Shown here in pieces: positions 33,821 through 44,966 of a stretch of DNA of 64,000 nt (positions are counted from its first letter, which is position 1; each line of letters begins with the position of its first letter). Where the stretch lies: NCBI GenBank assembly GCA_015501585.1, contig JADNRY010000339.1:1-64000 (forward strand). The letters run 5' to 3'. A program made the translations under genes and the position numbers. The DNA is from Rhodocollybia butyracea (taxonomy: Eukaryota; Basidiomycota; Agaricomycetes; Agaricales; Omphalotaceae). The notes beneath the pieces were generated by a model. It was not told where the DNA came from, did no database searches, and saw only the letters and a program-made list of their open reading frames with translations.

Positions 33821-35461
33821 ATGCCTCTCGAAATCTGCTCGCAGTGCGACTCTACCGTGTTTAAATCACGAGTAAACATTACAGACGATGTGTACGAACG
33901 TTTACGATCAACAAACTCTCTTCGAGGAAGTCTTCTCTCAGATACTTCGGCTCTCTTACTATCTATGGCTGAAGACCTTGATGGCTACGAATCCGAGATT
34001 CATCGCCTCCAGATACGCATTGCAGACATACAAAACAGACGCGAAAGGGTAAAAACCTACACAAAGCACCTCCGCTCGCTACTGTCTCCCATTCACAAGC
34101 TGCCTAATGAGCTTCTGACCATCATTTTTGGCTACATTTGTGTCGAGAATGAGCTGCAAGATCGCGGTGGTGGTGCGGCTTTGACGCTCAGCCATGTTTG
34201 CATGCGATGGCGACAGCTGACCATTGCATGTCCAGTGCTGTGGTCGGCCATGTCAATGGATTTTGTGAAACAGCATGACGATGATATAGCGGCTGATGGA
34301 AAGCTTTCTACCATTGTCCGCCTCTACCTTGATCGCTCAAAATCTGTCCCGCTTCGTTTGACCTATGCTGGCTTCCCCTGGCGCTACGTCACCGACGACG
34401 AAGACGACGAACTCGATAATCATTTTCTCAAAGAATTATCACGACAATCTTTCCGTTGGAAGCATCTCACTATTCGCTCTGATAGACTCTCTGACCAAGT
34501 ATACACATGGGAATCACTCAATCGTCCCATGCTGTCCTCACTCCATCTCTCACCACTCCGCAGTGATCAACCTGAATGCCCACTCGAAATGTTCAAGAAA
34601 ATACCTATGCTCCGCACTTTCCATGCGCGGAGCGTGGACTGTTCATGGGAAGGCTCGGCTTTTCCTCTCCCTACAACATTGCACGACTTGGAGTATGACT
34701 TTGATATTGAGAATTTCTATGAGATTCTTGATACTTTTCCATGCCTTCGTCGACTTTCTGTGGTCAAGGGTCTTCCGGAAGGGGGCAGCATTTCTAGAGC
34801 GGATCGCCGCCGCCGACTTCTGCCGGAGCTAGACATGCTTTCTGTAACAACCGAGAAGAAGAATGATCCCCTTATATGTGTCCTTTATACCCTTACAGCA
34901 CCACGCTTGACAAAGCTAGTACTCTCCAGGCCCGATGACTCGACGCCGTCCAGATACCAAACGTTCTTGGACATACACTCTTTCCTCACTCGTTCAAGCT
35001 GCTCATTGAAGGTCCTCTCCCTGAAAAACTTGAGTTTGACCGACATGGAACTGGTAGCCATCCTGAAACAATGCGTTGAACTCGAAACCCTTGACATTAA
35101 TGATTCTCGCCATCTTGAATCGGCTATCACATACGCTTTCCTTGAAAGCCTCCACACCTCGAAACGAAGTTCAATCACCTCCACATCTCTGCATCCTATT
35201 GCCAGGTCTCTGCGTTCGTTGAAGCTGACTGTTGATGATGATACGTTTCATGCTTCCGTCTTCATAGACATGATATCTTCGCGTTGGATTCCAGATTCTG
35301 ATATGGCAAAGAGCCTTGGGATTTCCTGCTTGAGGTCGGTAGAGTTGTTTGTGAAATCAAGGTTGGGGGTGGTACTGAAGGGGCCGTATCAACCTCTTTT
35401 GCCTTTCGAAAAGGCCGGGATGATGATTGTGGTAAAGCATGGTACGGAATATGTATTTTGA
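33821..35461 (+). CDS. F-box/LRR-like protein (546 aa)
   Basis: Single coding exon. The N-terminus has two Cys (ICSQCDSTVF), then a coiled-coil-like segment (YESEIHRLQIRIADIQNRRE, residues 55-75), then the F-box: KLPNELLTIIFGYI with SHVCMRWRQLTIACPVLWS (about residues 93-145). The rest is irregular leucine-rich sequence (LRRLSVVKGL, LKVLSLKNLSL, VAILKQCVELETLDI) ending LLPFEKAGMMIVVKHGTEYVF. Agaricomycetes have large families of such proteins; they are expected to act as SCF ubiquitin-ligase substrate adaptors. A paralog is at 40236-41852 in opposite orientation. Confidence 0.88.
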   Translation: MPLEICSQCDSTVFKSRVNITDDVYERLRSTNSLRGSLLSDTSALLLSMAEDLDGYESEIHRLQIRIADIQNRRERVKTYTKHLRSLLSPIHKLPNELLTIIFGYICVENELQDRGGGAALTLSHVCMRWRQLTIACPVLWSAMSMDFVKQHDDDIAADGKLSTIVRLYLDRSKSVPLRLTYAGFPWRYVTDDEDDELDNHFLKELSRQSFRWKHLTIRSDRLSDQVYTWESLNRPMLSSLHLSPLRSDQPECPLEMFKKIPMLRTFHARSVDCSWEGSAFPLPTTLHDLEYDFDIENFYEILDTFPCLRRLSVVKGLPEGGSISRADRRRRLLPELDMLSVTTEKKNDPLICVLYTLTAPRLTKLVLSRPDDSTPSRYQTFLDIHSFLTRSSCSLKVLSLKNLSLTDMELVAILKQCVELETLDINDSRHLESAITYAFLESLHTSKRSSITSTSLHPIARSLRSLKLTVDDDTFHASVFIDMISSRWIPDSDMAKSLGISCLRSVELFVKSRLGVVLKGPYQPLLPFEKAGMMIVVKHGTEYVF

Positions 35462-35559
35462 AACCGTTCGTGCCCTTGATATTTGGTTTACATACTTCAC
35501 TTAATGATGCTCTCGTACATGCTCATATGCATATGTTCTACTGTTCTACTGTTTTGTCC

Positions 35560-35820
35560 CTCCGTTATGGCATCTCCGCCTTGCGTCCTAAAGTCTCTTC
35601 GTTCCTTGACGTTGGGCGTCAACTCCGCCGTCTTCGTAAACCCACCAGATTCCACTCAGGCTGCCATGGCGGAAGCTTTCCCTCTTGAGATTAGTGGAGT
35701 TTGTTGAGACAGGAAAGCGTACCAACCTATGTTGCCTTTTGAAAACTTTGAGATGCTGGATCACGATTGTGGTAAAGCAAGAGCACACCACGGAATATAT
35801 CCTGGAAGCCGTGTTATAAT
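35560..35820 (+). pseudogene. F-box gene C-terminal relic
   Basis: SLRSLTLGVNSAVFV and, in another frame, YQPMLPFENFEM resemble the intact gene's SLRSLKLTVD and YQPLLPFEKAGM. It lies directly after the intact copy, suggesting an old tandem duplicate. Confidence 0.55.
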
Positions 35821-35876
35821 AGTGTACATGCAGTAAAACCGTATCTTGGATCATGTAGAAGCCGCACACAACTTGG

Positions 35877-36439
35877 TTACCCACTCGATGTTCCACTACC
35901 GTCTTCCCTCCATTCTACTGGTTTGTTAAGTTTCATCCAGTTGCGCCAATGATCGCCGAGAAACGGGGGAGGCTGGATCCCGTTTGTATTCCAGTATTCG
36001 CGCTGGAAACCGAGATGGCGGACGGGTCAGTTTCACCACAAGAATCTTACACGATTGGACTCACATCGGCGTTGGTTATCTGCAACTCCCAGTTAATCCC
36101 TTTGCCTTTCGTGAATGGCTCTATAGCCTTCTCATATCCATCCATCCAATCACGCTTTTCCTTTGTGCTGCAAAGACAAAATGGGTTGAAAGATTCGAAA
36201 TTGATGAGGTATTGTACATACTCTTGGGCGTTATGAGCCGAATGCTGCACATTAATCCTCAGAAATCGGTCAGTTGACTCTCCTCCGACGTAGAAATTGT
36301 CCTTTTCCACTTCGATGAAGTTGACGATAACGAGGAATGGTGGAAGGTTGGCATAGAACTTGACTATCGCTTGGGCGATGGCTTGTTTTTCTTCTTTCGT
36401 ATAAAGATTTGGAGAGCAATAGAAGCGATGGAAAGGCAT
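35877..36439 (-). CDS. cis-CaaD-like tautomerase superfamily protein
   Basis: Start at 36439 gives MPFHRFYCSPNLYTKEEKQA; the second residue Pro becomes the catalytic N-terminal proline after Met removal, which decides this start over 36484. Then AQAIVKFYANLPPFLVIVNF and RFLRINVQHSAH. A 50-nt intron (36003-36052) joins DVSPI to REYWNTNGIQPPPFLGDHW, RNWMKLNKPV, the conserved family tail; stop at 35877-35879. About 170 aa, typical for the fungal Tautomerase_3 group. The substrate is unknown; these are small cytosolic enzymes or dehalogenase-like tautomerases. Confidence 0.85.
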
Positions 36440-36936
36440 AATGAGTTTGGCTCGTGGAGGCAGGAAGGAAAAGACGGTAGGCAAACCATGTTGACTCTAT
36501 TTATCTGTCCGGAGTGCCGCCACCGTTAGTAAGATTCTTGAATATTTACATTCAGTACTCATGTACGTACCGCTGAAGTATAGAATATGAATCTATGATA
36601 TCTGCCAGATACTCGATATTGTTGTATCTGAAGCCTAGGGGTCTCATTAAAGACTACAACCTGCAAAGAGGTGAACAATCTCCATTAGAAACGGGAACAT
36701 CCGAATCGATAAGTGAAATACGGAGCTCGGTCGGAGTCCGAGGTATAAAAATCGCGATCACGTGCATTGCTTTCTCATCGATGTTGCTAAATGCCACGTG
36801 AATTCTTCTTATGACAGCCGCGTAGCATTCTCTTTTCTTTACCTTCCACCATCACTGCCAGCTTACAGCTTAGCCCTTCGATTCGGATCGAGCCGTTTGT
36901 TAAATTCTTTCGATTTTTCCTAGTCTACATGCCTCC

Positions 36937-39855
36937 ATGGCTGTTGACACTTATACGGCTACTCTGAACAACCAAGGACGTATCGAATCTCGTCTGGCAT
37001 TTTCGCTGGCTGGCAATGGCTTGAGGGGAAATAGTTCTGGTTTTACTCCGAATTTTGCTTTTCCCAAATCGCTATCTCCGTCTTCTTTTCATAAACGGAC
37101 TTTTCCGGAAGCCTTTGCCGCTGCACCTCGAGACGAATCGCCTACCGCACCCAAGGAAGACGTCGAGCATCAAATAACACCGATGGAACCGAAGGATGTT
37201 CGTTCTCTTGACTCTCATATCATCGAGGGCGGGTACGGAAGTCCTTCATCTGGCGGGAATGGGAATTTAACAACTAGTAAAGCTGGAAGGTATGTTATTC
37301 GACTTGTAATGTACGGACTCATATTGACTTTGAACGCTTAGTACCGGCCTCAAGTTCTCGCTAAAGCCTGCCATTTTTAATCCAGAACATCCGTCTAGTG
37401 AGACCGAATCTGATACGGACGTTGAGCTACAAGCCATTGGCCTTCCTGAAAAAAGTCCTTCAATGCGTAGGCCTTCAGAATCACTTATGGATCTTTGTCT
37501 TCGTAACGCAAATCCGCGCTCAAACTCGCCAGACTCGAATTCCGAGTCCGATTCTCCTCCTCTTCGTCCGCCTGATGCCGCATATCGATCCAGCTCGAGA
37601 TTTCCGGCTATCGATCAACGTTTGTCGCATTCTACAGCCTCGTTATCCTTTTGATCTGAATCTAGTCCAGGTCCTAAAATATCAACGATACCCCAGGTTA
37701 TGATAGACGAAGACGAGATAACTAATACGGAGGCTAGCCGTAATATGGCACTTCAGACTTCGGTCAGATCAACTTTTTCTACCACGAAGAGTCCCAGCTC
37801 TAGCGGTACCACAAGCGACGACAAAGCTCTTCTTTCCTGTGAATTCGATTTCCTCTCGACATTTATGTGGACACTAACAAATTGTATCCACCAGCATCGA
37901 TAATCCCGCAAGACCTACCCCCGCATAATCCCTCGAATCGTGTCCTTTATGCGTCCTCTACTGATGGAACCAGCACTCTCCTACCCTTTCCTTCTCCTTC
38001 TCCAGTCCCTCCGCTCAATGCCGTCGACTCACCCATTTCTATGCGTCCGACAGTTTCCCGTCCCAGAGCGTCCTGCTCCTCACCCCGACCCTCTTTCACT
38101 CCGAACGACCTGTATTCCGTTGACAGGCGTACTCCACTATCCTCAGCGGTATCTGTGACAGAAGCACAGCTGGATCAGGTAGCAACACCACACACCGCTA
38201 CTGAACAGGTTGAAGAGATGCCAGGAGTCGAGGTGGATAGCTTCGATGTGGATGAATTCGGCTATCCTGAGGACCATTGGGTGGACTATAATGGCGGTTC
38301 CGGTGCTGACCCTCCGTCAGCCCCGATATTTTCGACGGTGGCTTCCTTATCTCGTCCCTCGAGTTCACCGTCTCCCGTGCCGTATAGCTCTACGCTCCCT
38401 CGGTCTGAGAGCCTCTCGCTATCTCATACTGCTCCTACAACAGATGATGCCTCTCCCAATCCGACTTCCGAGCCTCTTCCGCCATCTACTTCATCTTCAT
38501 CTCCGTCTCATGGACCGCTGCCTCTTCCGCCGTGGACGAATCTTCTCCCACAACCCTTCTCCAAGAGCTCGAAGAAGCGGAAGCGGAAAACAACCGAAAC
38601 CTCGCTTCTCTCTTCCGCTATCCTTGCTTCTGGTTCCACACCGACTATCGCACACGTCAGCGCTGAAGAATCCGATGCCCATTCGTCTGGGTATCCCGTC
38701 ATCACCTATCGTCTCCGGGGCGAGTCTGGCGATATCGTGATGAAGGAGGATTATATGGCGAATTTTATACAGGTATCGGCAGACACGAAGCAATGGGAGA
38801 AGGAAAGGTCGAATAGGAAGAAGGTGAAGGGCAAGAAGGTAGCGTGGGCGCCAGATGTGGGCTTTATGCACGACGACGATTCTGTGCATATCAAGGACGA
38901 GGACTTTGACGTGGGCTTACCCGGTGAGCGATCAGAGACGCAGTCGAGATCTGGCGGGCACATTCGGAATGAGGAGTCTCATACGTGAGTCGTTTGTCAT
39001 CGTTTGGAGAAATTTTCGCTAATTATTCGTCTTGAATCTAGGCGTAGACGGAACCCGACAGCCTCCACCTCCACCGCTACTTCCTCCAAGCGTATCGATA
39101 ATCCACGTATCATCAGTTCTCCCACTGACGCGCTCGCCCTGTCGACTTCTGACTACCTAGCGGGTCCCTATCATTCTCTCAAAGCTGATCGGAAGAAACA
39201 ATCGAAAAAGGCTGGAAAGTCGGCGAACCCGAAGAAAACCAGGGAAAAGAAAGTCAAGGAGAAGAAAGTCAAGGAGGAGAAGAAACCGTTGAAGAAGAGG
39301 CAAATGTCGGAGACCGAGATAGAGGCGAGGAAGATTAAAGAGGAGAATGACCGACAATGGAGAGCGGCTCAGGAGGCGGAGAGGATGCAGCGTGAGAAGG
39401 AGATGAACGAGTTGGTTATGCTGAGAGAGATTTATCGCCAGTTCAAAGAGACGCAGGTCAATACTGAGGCTGGTAGCACAGCCTCTTCGGTCGTTTCACC
39501 GCCTCTGCCGAAGAACCTGGATTTGGAAACGCAACGAGAGGATGCACCCGTTCCGGCAGCTCACGTCCCATCTCAGACTGGCACGGTGGATGTGGTGACC
39601 TCAAGTTCCGGTCCAAGTCGTATGTCGCAGGAAGCGTTGACCAAGGTGGGTTGTCCAGACTTGAACTGCGTCTAACTATGTTACTAATTCGGCGATTGTT
39701 TTTTTTTTCATTCGTAGCGATATAACCTTCTCGCGGACATAGGCATGTATTCTGCTGATGCGACTTGGGAGTTTAAAGAACTCGGAGGAGATCTGAGCAC
39801 GTTTCAGACACCTTCTCCTCAGTCTGCGTCATCGATACCTCAAGGGATTACTTAG
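36937..39855 (+). CDS. nuclear low-complexity protein, unknown function
   Basis: Exon 1 36937-37289 joins at 37342 in phase (AG|T ACC GGC) to SLKPAIFNPEHPS. An in-frame TGA at 37652 is probably inside a short intron (e.g. GTCGCATTC ... TCTAG, about 42 nt). A clear 56-nt intron at 37839-37894 (GTGAAT ... ACTAAC ... CCACCAG) repairs the next frame change. Further introns lie at about 38985-39041 and 39645-39718. The protein is Ser/Pro-rich, with basic stretches (SSKKRKRKTTE, KKQSKKAGKSANPKKTREKK), a Lys/Glu coiled coil (about 39300-39450) and the C-terminus YNLLADIGMYSADATWEFKE. No domain recognised; a chromatin or transcription role is only a guess. Confidence 0.72.
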
Positions 39856-40235
39856 TTCACAATGTTGTACATATTCTGACAGATATCCAGTGTTTATAAC
39901 ATCGATGGAACTTGTTCAGCTTCTGCTCACCGGCAACGTTCAATCAATAAACATGCAGGGAGTGTACCCCCCAACCCATGCGATGAGGGTCGTTTCATGT
40001 TTGGCCAAAGAATAGGCCCAGTATTGAAACGTTCAGCGCTGAGTACTGGACTCCATGAGTCACCGCGTCCTCGAGAAGCCCCTGTTCGGGTTCAATTCAC
40101 TCTTCTCGCACAAGTCAACCGGGCAGGCAAACTATCTTGCAATTTAGCCCCAGTCTGAAATTCAACAAGATAGTAGATTGGAGGGAAGACGTAGCGAGTT
40201 TAAAATACGATTGATTGTATGTACACTAAACACGT
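39856..40235. other. intergenic between convergent genes
   Basis: 3'UTRs of the nuclear protein (+) and the F-box gene (-). A tRNA-like B-box sequence near 40085 does not fold convincingly. Otherwise nothing seen. Confidence 0.4.
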
Positions 40236-41852
40236 TCAAAACACAAATCCTGTGCGATGTTTTACCACAATCATCATGCCGGCCTTTTCGAAAGGCAAAA
40301 GAGGTTGATACGCATCCCGATCGACTATCGTCTCGGGAGGGAGATACAACACCACCGACCTCAAGCAGGATACCCCAACAGTTTTTGCCATATTGGCATT
40401 TGGAATCCAACGTGAGGAAACCGTGTCTATGAACGCAGCCGTATCAAACCCGTCAGAATTAACAGTCAGCTTCAATGAACGAAGAGACCTGGCGATAGGA
40501 CGTAGCGATGTTTGGATCGAGCTCTGTTTCGAGCTGTGGAGGCTTTCAATGAAAGGTTTTGTGATGGATGGCCGAAGTTTATGATCGGCGATGTCAAGGG
40601 CTTCGAGAGCAATACACTGCTTCAAGATGGCCACTAATTCCACGTCGGACGAAAGTATGTTTCGCAGGGAGAGGACCTTCAATGAGGAACTCGAACGAGT
40701 GAGGAAAGACTGTATGCTACGGAACCATGAGACTTTGCGAGGCTTGTCGAGTTGGGAAAGTGTTAGCTTGCTCAAGTGCGGTGCTGTAAGGGAAGAAAGG
40801 GTATATGCAAGGGGGTCAAACCCACCCCCGTGCCCGAGAATTACAGAGAGCGTGTCTAGCTCTGACAGAAGTCGGGGTGGGTCATCCACTATATCTCCAT
40901 TCGCAGTGCCACTGACAACGCAAAGTCGACGAAGACGCGGGCAATTATCAAGAATTGTAAAGAAATCGCCAACATTGAAATTATACTCCAAGTCGTGCAA
41001 TGTTGTCCCAGCCGAAGGGAAGGGAAAGGCCGAGCCTTCTTCCCACCAACAGCTCACGCCCTGCGCATGGAAAGCACGGAGCATAGGACTTTGCTTGAAC
41101 ATTTCGAGTGGACAATCAGCGGTTCCACCAAGTGACGAGAGATGGAGTGTGCACAGTATGGGAAGATTGAGTGAGTCCCACGTGTATACATCGGGAGAGA
41201 TTTCATCAGAGCGGATAGTGAGATGCTGCCAACGGAAAGATTGTCGCTCAATCTCTTTGAGAAAATGATTATCGGGGTCACTATCGTCAGAAAGCCAAGG
41301 GACACCAACATAAGTTAAACGAAGTGGAAGAGATTTTGAACGATCGAGGTACAGGCTGACGACGTTAGCGAGCTGTCCATCAGCCGCTACATCCTCTTCA
41401 GCTTCGTTACAAAGATTTACTGTCATATTTGACCACAGCTCTGGATACCCAACAGTCAGTTGTCGCCATCGCGTGCAAACATAGCTGAGTGTCAAAGCCG
41501 CGCCTCCATAATCCTGCAGCTTATTCTCGGCACAAACGTAGCCAAAAACGCTCGTCAACAGCTCATTGGGGAGCTTGCGAACGGGAGAAAGTAGCGAGCG
41601 AAGGCACTTTGCGTGAGTTTTCAGCCTTTCTCGTCTATTTTGTATATCCGTAAGGCGAATCTGGAGGCGATGAATCTCGGATTCGTAGCCATCGAGGTCT
41701 TCGCCTATAGATAGTAGCAGTGCTGAAGTATTCAAGAGAATATTTTCTGGAAGAGAATTTGTGGACCGTAAATATTCGTACACGTCATTTGTAACGTTTA
41801 CTCGTGGGTTAAACACGGTAGAGTCGCACTGTGAGCAGATTTGAAGGACCAT
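40236..41852 (-). CDS. F-box/LRR-like protein (538 aa), paralog of 33821-35461
   Basis: Start MVLQICSQCDSTVFNPRVN; F-box KLPNELLTSVFGYVCAENKL with SYVCTRWRQLTVGYPELWS at about residues 90-142. Leucine-rich body and the same C-terminus (YQPLLPFEKAGMMIVVKH). Uninterrupted coding exon with a 5'UTR intron at 41867-41921. It is in inverted orientation relative to the first copy, with the tautomerase and nuclear-protein genes between them. Confidence 0.88.
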   Translation of the reverse strand: MVLQICSQCDSTVFNPRVNVTNDVYEYLRSTNSLPENILLNTSALLLSIGEDLDGYESEIHRLQIRLTDIQNRRERLKTHAKCLRSLLSPVRKLPNELLTSVFGYVCAENKLQDYGGAALTLSYVCTRWRQLTVGYPELWSNMTVNLCNEAEEDVAADGQLANVVSLYLDRSKSLPLRLTYVGVPWLSDDSDPDNHFLKEIERQSFRWQHLTIRSDEISPDVYTWDSLNLPILCTLHLSSLGGTADCPLEMFKQSPMLRAFHAQGVSCWWEEGSAFPFPSAGTTLHDLEYNFNVGDFFTILDNCPRLRRLCVVSGTANGDIVDDPPRLLSELDTLSVILGHGGGFDPLAYTLSSLTAPHLSKLTLSQLDKPRKVSWFRSIQSFLTRSSSSLKVLSLRNILSSDVELVAILKQCIALEALDIADHKLRPSITKPFIESLHSSKQSSIQTSLRPIARSLRSLKLTVNSDGFDTAAFIDTVSSRWIPNANMAKTVGVSCLRSVVLYLPPETIVDRDAYQPLLPFEKAGMMIVVKHRTGFVF

Positions 41853-42004
41853 AAGAGTTTTTTAACCTGTTTGGAGTGCAACTTGTTGACTCGCTGAATA
41901 TCAAGAATCGTTGACACTCACCTTTTAGGTTTATTTTTAGTCCAGAATAGACTGTCTTTGTTGCAGTAAAATCGTTAATATTTACTATCTTGTGGCCTAG
42001 TGGT

Positions 42005-42150
42005 GTAGACTCGATTCTGGGGTAGCCTGGCTTGTGGTTAACGAAGAAAAATGGTGCGCAGTGGTGCGCTAGTGACTAGCTCAGGGTTTTCAAACTCCGG
42101 GTTGATGCCGGATGAATTCTAGGAGAATACTGAACTGGGATAGATAAGAT
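42005..42150. repeat. diverged direct repeat, copy 1 (copy 2 at 63485-63625)
   Basis: Shared blocks include TTTTCAAACTCCG, GATGCCGG.TGAATTCT and GAGAATACTG.ACTG in the same order and spacing. Both copies lie 100-250 bp upstream of a minus-strand gene. It may be an old duplicated promoter or a decayed repeat. Confidence 0.5.
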
Positions 42151-42589
42151 CGGGACTAGCAATCACGGCGGGCGACAATGACCTTCTGACGCTGGAGCAG
42201 CTGATGGATGAGGGGAGGGGGGGGGAGGGGGGGAGGTGTCGTGAAGTGGATGGGATGGGATTAAATATTGATGATTGGGGCTTGGATGAAAAGTTAAAGA
42301 TAGCCCTCACCACTGGCATATGCTCGACATATGCTTGAAAGCCTCTCAGACATCCGCTCCATCGAGTACGGATCAGACTATACCACTGCTTACAACTCCA
42401 CAGCCAAGGGCAGAGGGCCTTTTTAGTTATCACTCAAATAGTCCTTCACACTTCTACATAACCACTTGGATCAAATTCCTACTGTTGTTCAACCGAATTC
42501 CCCCGTTCCTTAGGGAACATTCAATGCTATAGTAACTGGATGCAATTTAACAAGGGAGGAAGACAGTAATGGCCCAGTACTAACCAAGC

Positions 42590-42859
42590 TGTGTGTGGTT
42601 TCAGCAATGTGAGTTTGAAATACAACTAATTGTATGCAAACAAAACAAAACGCAGACTTTGAGAATATTGTGAAGGTCAAGCCAGAGAGATGGCGAGAAC
42701 TTACTCATGAAACTCTAGTTGAAACATGTAATGAAAAGATATGTTAAGTACAAGTAAAACATGTAAGAACTCAAGTGAAACTTGTAAGAAGAATAACAAA
42801 TACATGATACATGTGAGAGGGTGCTGTGCTTATACCTACAAGGGTGTAGTATTGTGACA
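42590..42859 (-). repeat. gypsy-type LTR fragment (putative)
   Basis: On the minus strand a polypurine tract AGGGGGGATAA (42860-42870) is directly followed by TGTCACAATACTACACC, the usual gypsy layout of tract plus LTR start. Coding upstream of the tract is absent (the foldback element starts at 43035). The far LTR end is not certain. Confidence 0.42.
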
Positions 42860-43547
42860 TTATCCCCCCTCGAGGTCAAAGCAAAAGGAGTGTAGCGAGG
42901 CCAAAAACTGACCACTGAGTAGTCAGTAATAGTAAGTGGGGGTGGGATATGGGGAGGGGCATGGAGTATGAGGTAGGTCTGGGGAACAAACCCATGTTTA
43001 CAGCAACTGTAAGTTGATCTGTATTGCCTCCCGATTGAGTGCAAAAAAAATTGAAAAGACAAAAAATTACAACCCCACGCCAGATACTCCTCTACACCCA
43101 CTAGCACTTATGCACCACAAAACATGCTTGTTTTCAACATTTCCGATGCCAAACTGTCCATATCCATTGTTATCCTGCCCCCTTGCCCTTTTCCATTTGC
43201 CAACTGCAGATGCTCATGCCATCAACTGTTACATATATCCATGCCCAGGATATGCTCCTTGCATACACCAAGATGGAGGTATATATTGTGGAACGTGACA
43301 GGTATTCTATGGACACCAATGCCTTGGGACTATTTGAGATCCCCGCTATACAAATTCCTTGGGCATCAGGAGTGCCCAGGAGTTGTGCAGGCAACTGGTG
43401 TAAACATAACCATCAATAAAGTTGCACAACTCCTAGGCACTCCCAACGTCCTAAGAATTTGGATAGTGGGGATCTCAAATAGTCCCAAGGCATTGATGTC
43501 CATAGAATACCTGTCACATTCCGCAATATATACCTCCATCTTGGTGT

Positions 43548-43698
43548 TGGGAAGCTACTGAGCGTGCGAATGAAGCTGGGTTTTCGGTCTAGTCTTCGGA
43601 ACGTTCACCGGATTAGACGCGCGTTCCTTTCTTTGTACTTCCATCTCTTCCATAGCGTAGCTAGCCTTGAAGTAGCACTTCGAGTATAGTTTTTTTGA
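43548..43698 (+). repeat. DIRS split direct repeat A1
   Basis: Starts TGGGAAGCTACTGAGCGTGC and ends AGTATAGTTTTTTTGA; about 95% like A2 by eye. It probably holds the promoter for gag transcription. Confidence 0.88.
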
Positions 43699-43788
43699 TT
43701 TTCTCACTCGTGATACACTAGTTTCTCTCGTCTCTCTCTTAGAATCAAATCGCCTTTTTCAATCGCAAGGAAACACGCTCTGGACACT

Positions 43789-44966
43789 ATGGCAGAAAGG
43801 CAGACACGCGACACTTGGGCTCGACGCAAGCTAGCAGTGGCCGAAGAGGCAAGGATCGAGGAGCAGCGTCGTATGGACAACCTCCGGGCACTGAATCCTC
43901 CACCAGACACGTCAGTTTCGGCGAACGGTGAGCATGCAGCAGCGGCTCGCCAGGCTCGTCGCGCTCAGCTTCTACGCACGGCGGAGCTCAAGGCTTCGAT
44001 AATCGTTGGAAATCTCCCGTCCGAGGTGGGCGGGGTCACAGGCTCTCCCCTGTCCTCACTCCCCTACTCTCCGGAGGCCATCAATGCACAACCGGCTGAG
44101 GTCGATTGGGATGCAGGTGGTCTTTCTATCCTGGACATGGATTTAGATGATCACGCTGGACTGCAGCAATACGATGATGCACAGGACGAAGGAAAATCGC
44201 GCTCTTCTGACATCGCTCACGACGAGTCTGCCATGTTTCCCTCCCAGGTGGACCAGCGGGCACACCAGGCTCACGGGCACGGCAGTGTCTTCGGTGGCCA
44301 ACGGCACAGCAGTGCTGCACCTTCCAGGCATGGAAGTCAAGGTGAGAGGCTCTCCTCCTTTTTCAACTATGGGTCAGGCTGGCCCATTTGGCAGTCATAT
44401 AGCATATATGCGTTTTCTTTGTCATTACCCTCCTTTGCCCGGAAACCCTGCTGATAAGCTTTCTCTTATCAGATCGTACACTCAGTCAGGCGGACATGTT
44501 TGACAATGTCATTGACTGGTTGGGCATTGGTGCACAATCCTCCTTACCCATGGCCTCGAAGCCTCGACGCGTCACACCTCTCGCTGCCCCAGCGGTAATT
44601 CACACCAATGCTCAGCAGGGCCTTTGCCGGCGTTCCCACTCCACGACTCGTTACGGGTCCATTGCCAAACCTCACTCTCGCCAGGCGCGGGATCTGACTC
44701 CTAAGCCTCTGCTCAGGAGAGTTGCCAACCATCGTGGTGACCGTCGTCATGCCTCGCCGTTGCAGGAAAACCCCTTTTCCAGGGGCCGTCATCAGCGGTA
44801 TTCACCTTCCTCCCATAGTCATCATGATGCGGGTGGGCACGACAGGAGGAGTCGCTCCCCTTCTCTGGTCAGTCATGGCAGGAGACACCACTCCCCCTCT
44901 TCTGAGGCTCATCGCAGGAGAAAACACTTTCCCTCTCTCTCCAGTCCTGAGGAGTACCGTCAGCAT
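43789..44966 (+). pseudogene. DIRS gag-like ORF, 5' part, cut by the gypsy element
   Basis: Starts MAERQTRDTWARRKLAVAEE. Exon 1 43789-44341 splices over an intron (44342-44472, GTGAGA ... CTTATCAG) to DRTLSQADMFDNVIDW. The end is Arg/Ser/His-rich (RRHHSPSSEAHRRRKHF). The reading frame stops at CGTCAGCAT, where the gypsy insertion starts, and resumes at 56749 in frame after removing one 4-bp duplication. Confidence 0.82.

Noticed and set aside
37652..37866. In-frame stop and frame change in the nuclear protein as proof of a pseudogene
   Set aside because: The frame change is removed by a good 56-nt intron (37839-37894) and the stop can fall in a short intron.
40040..40110. tRNA-like sequence with GGGTTCAATTC near 40085
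   Set aside because: B-box-like only; no acceptor or D-arm pairing could be found on either strand.
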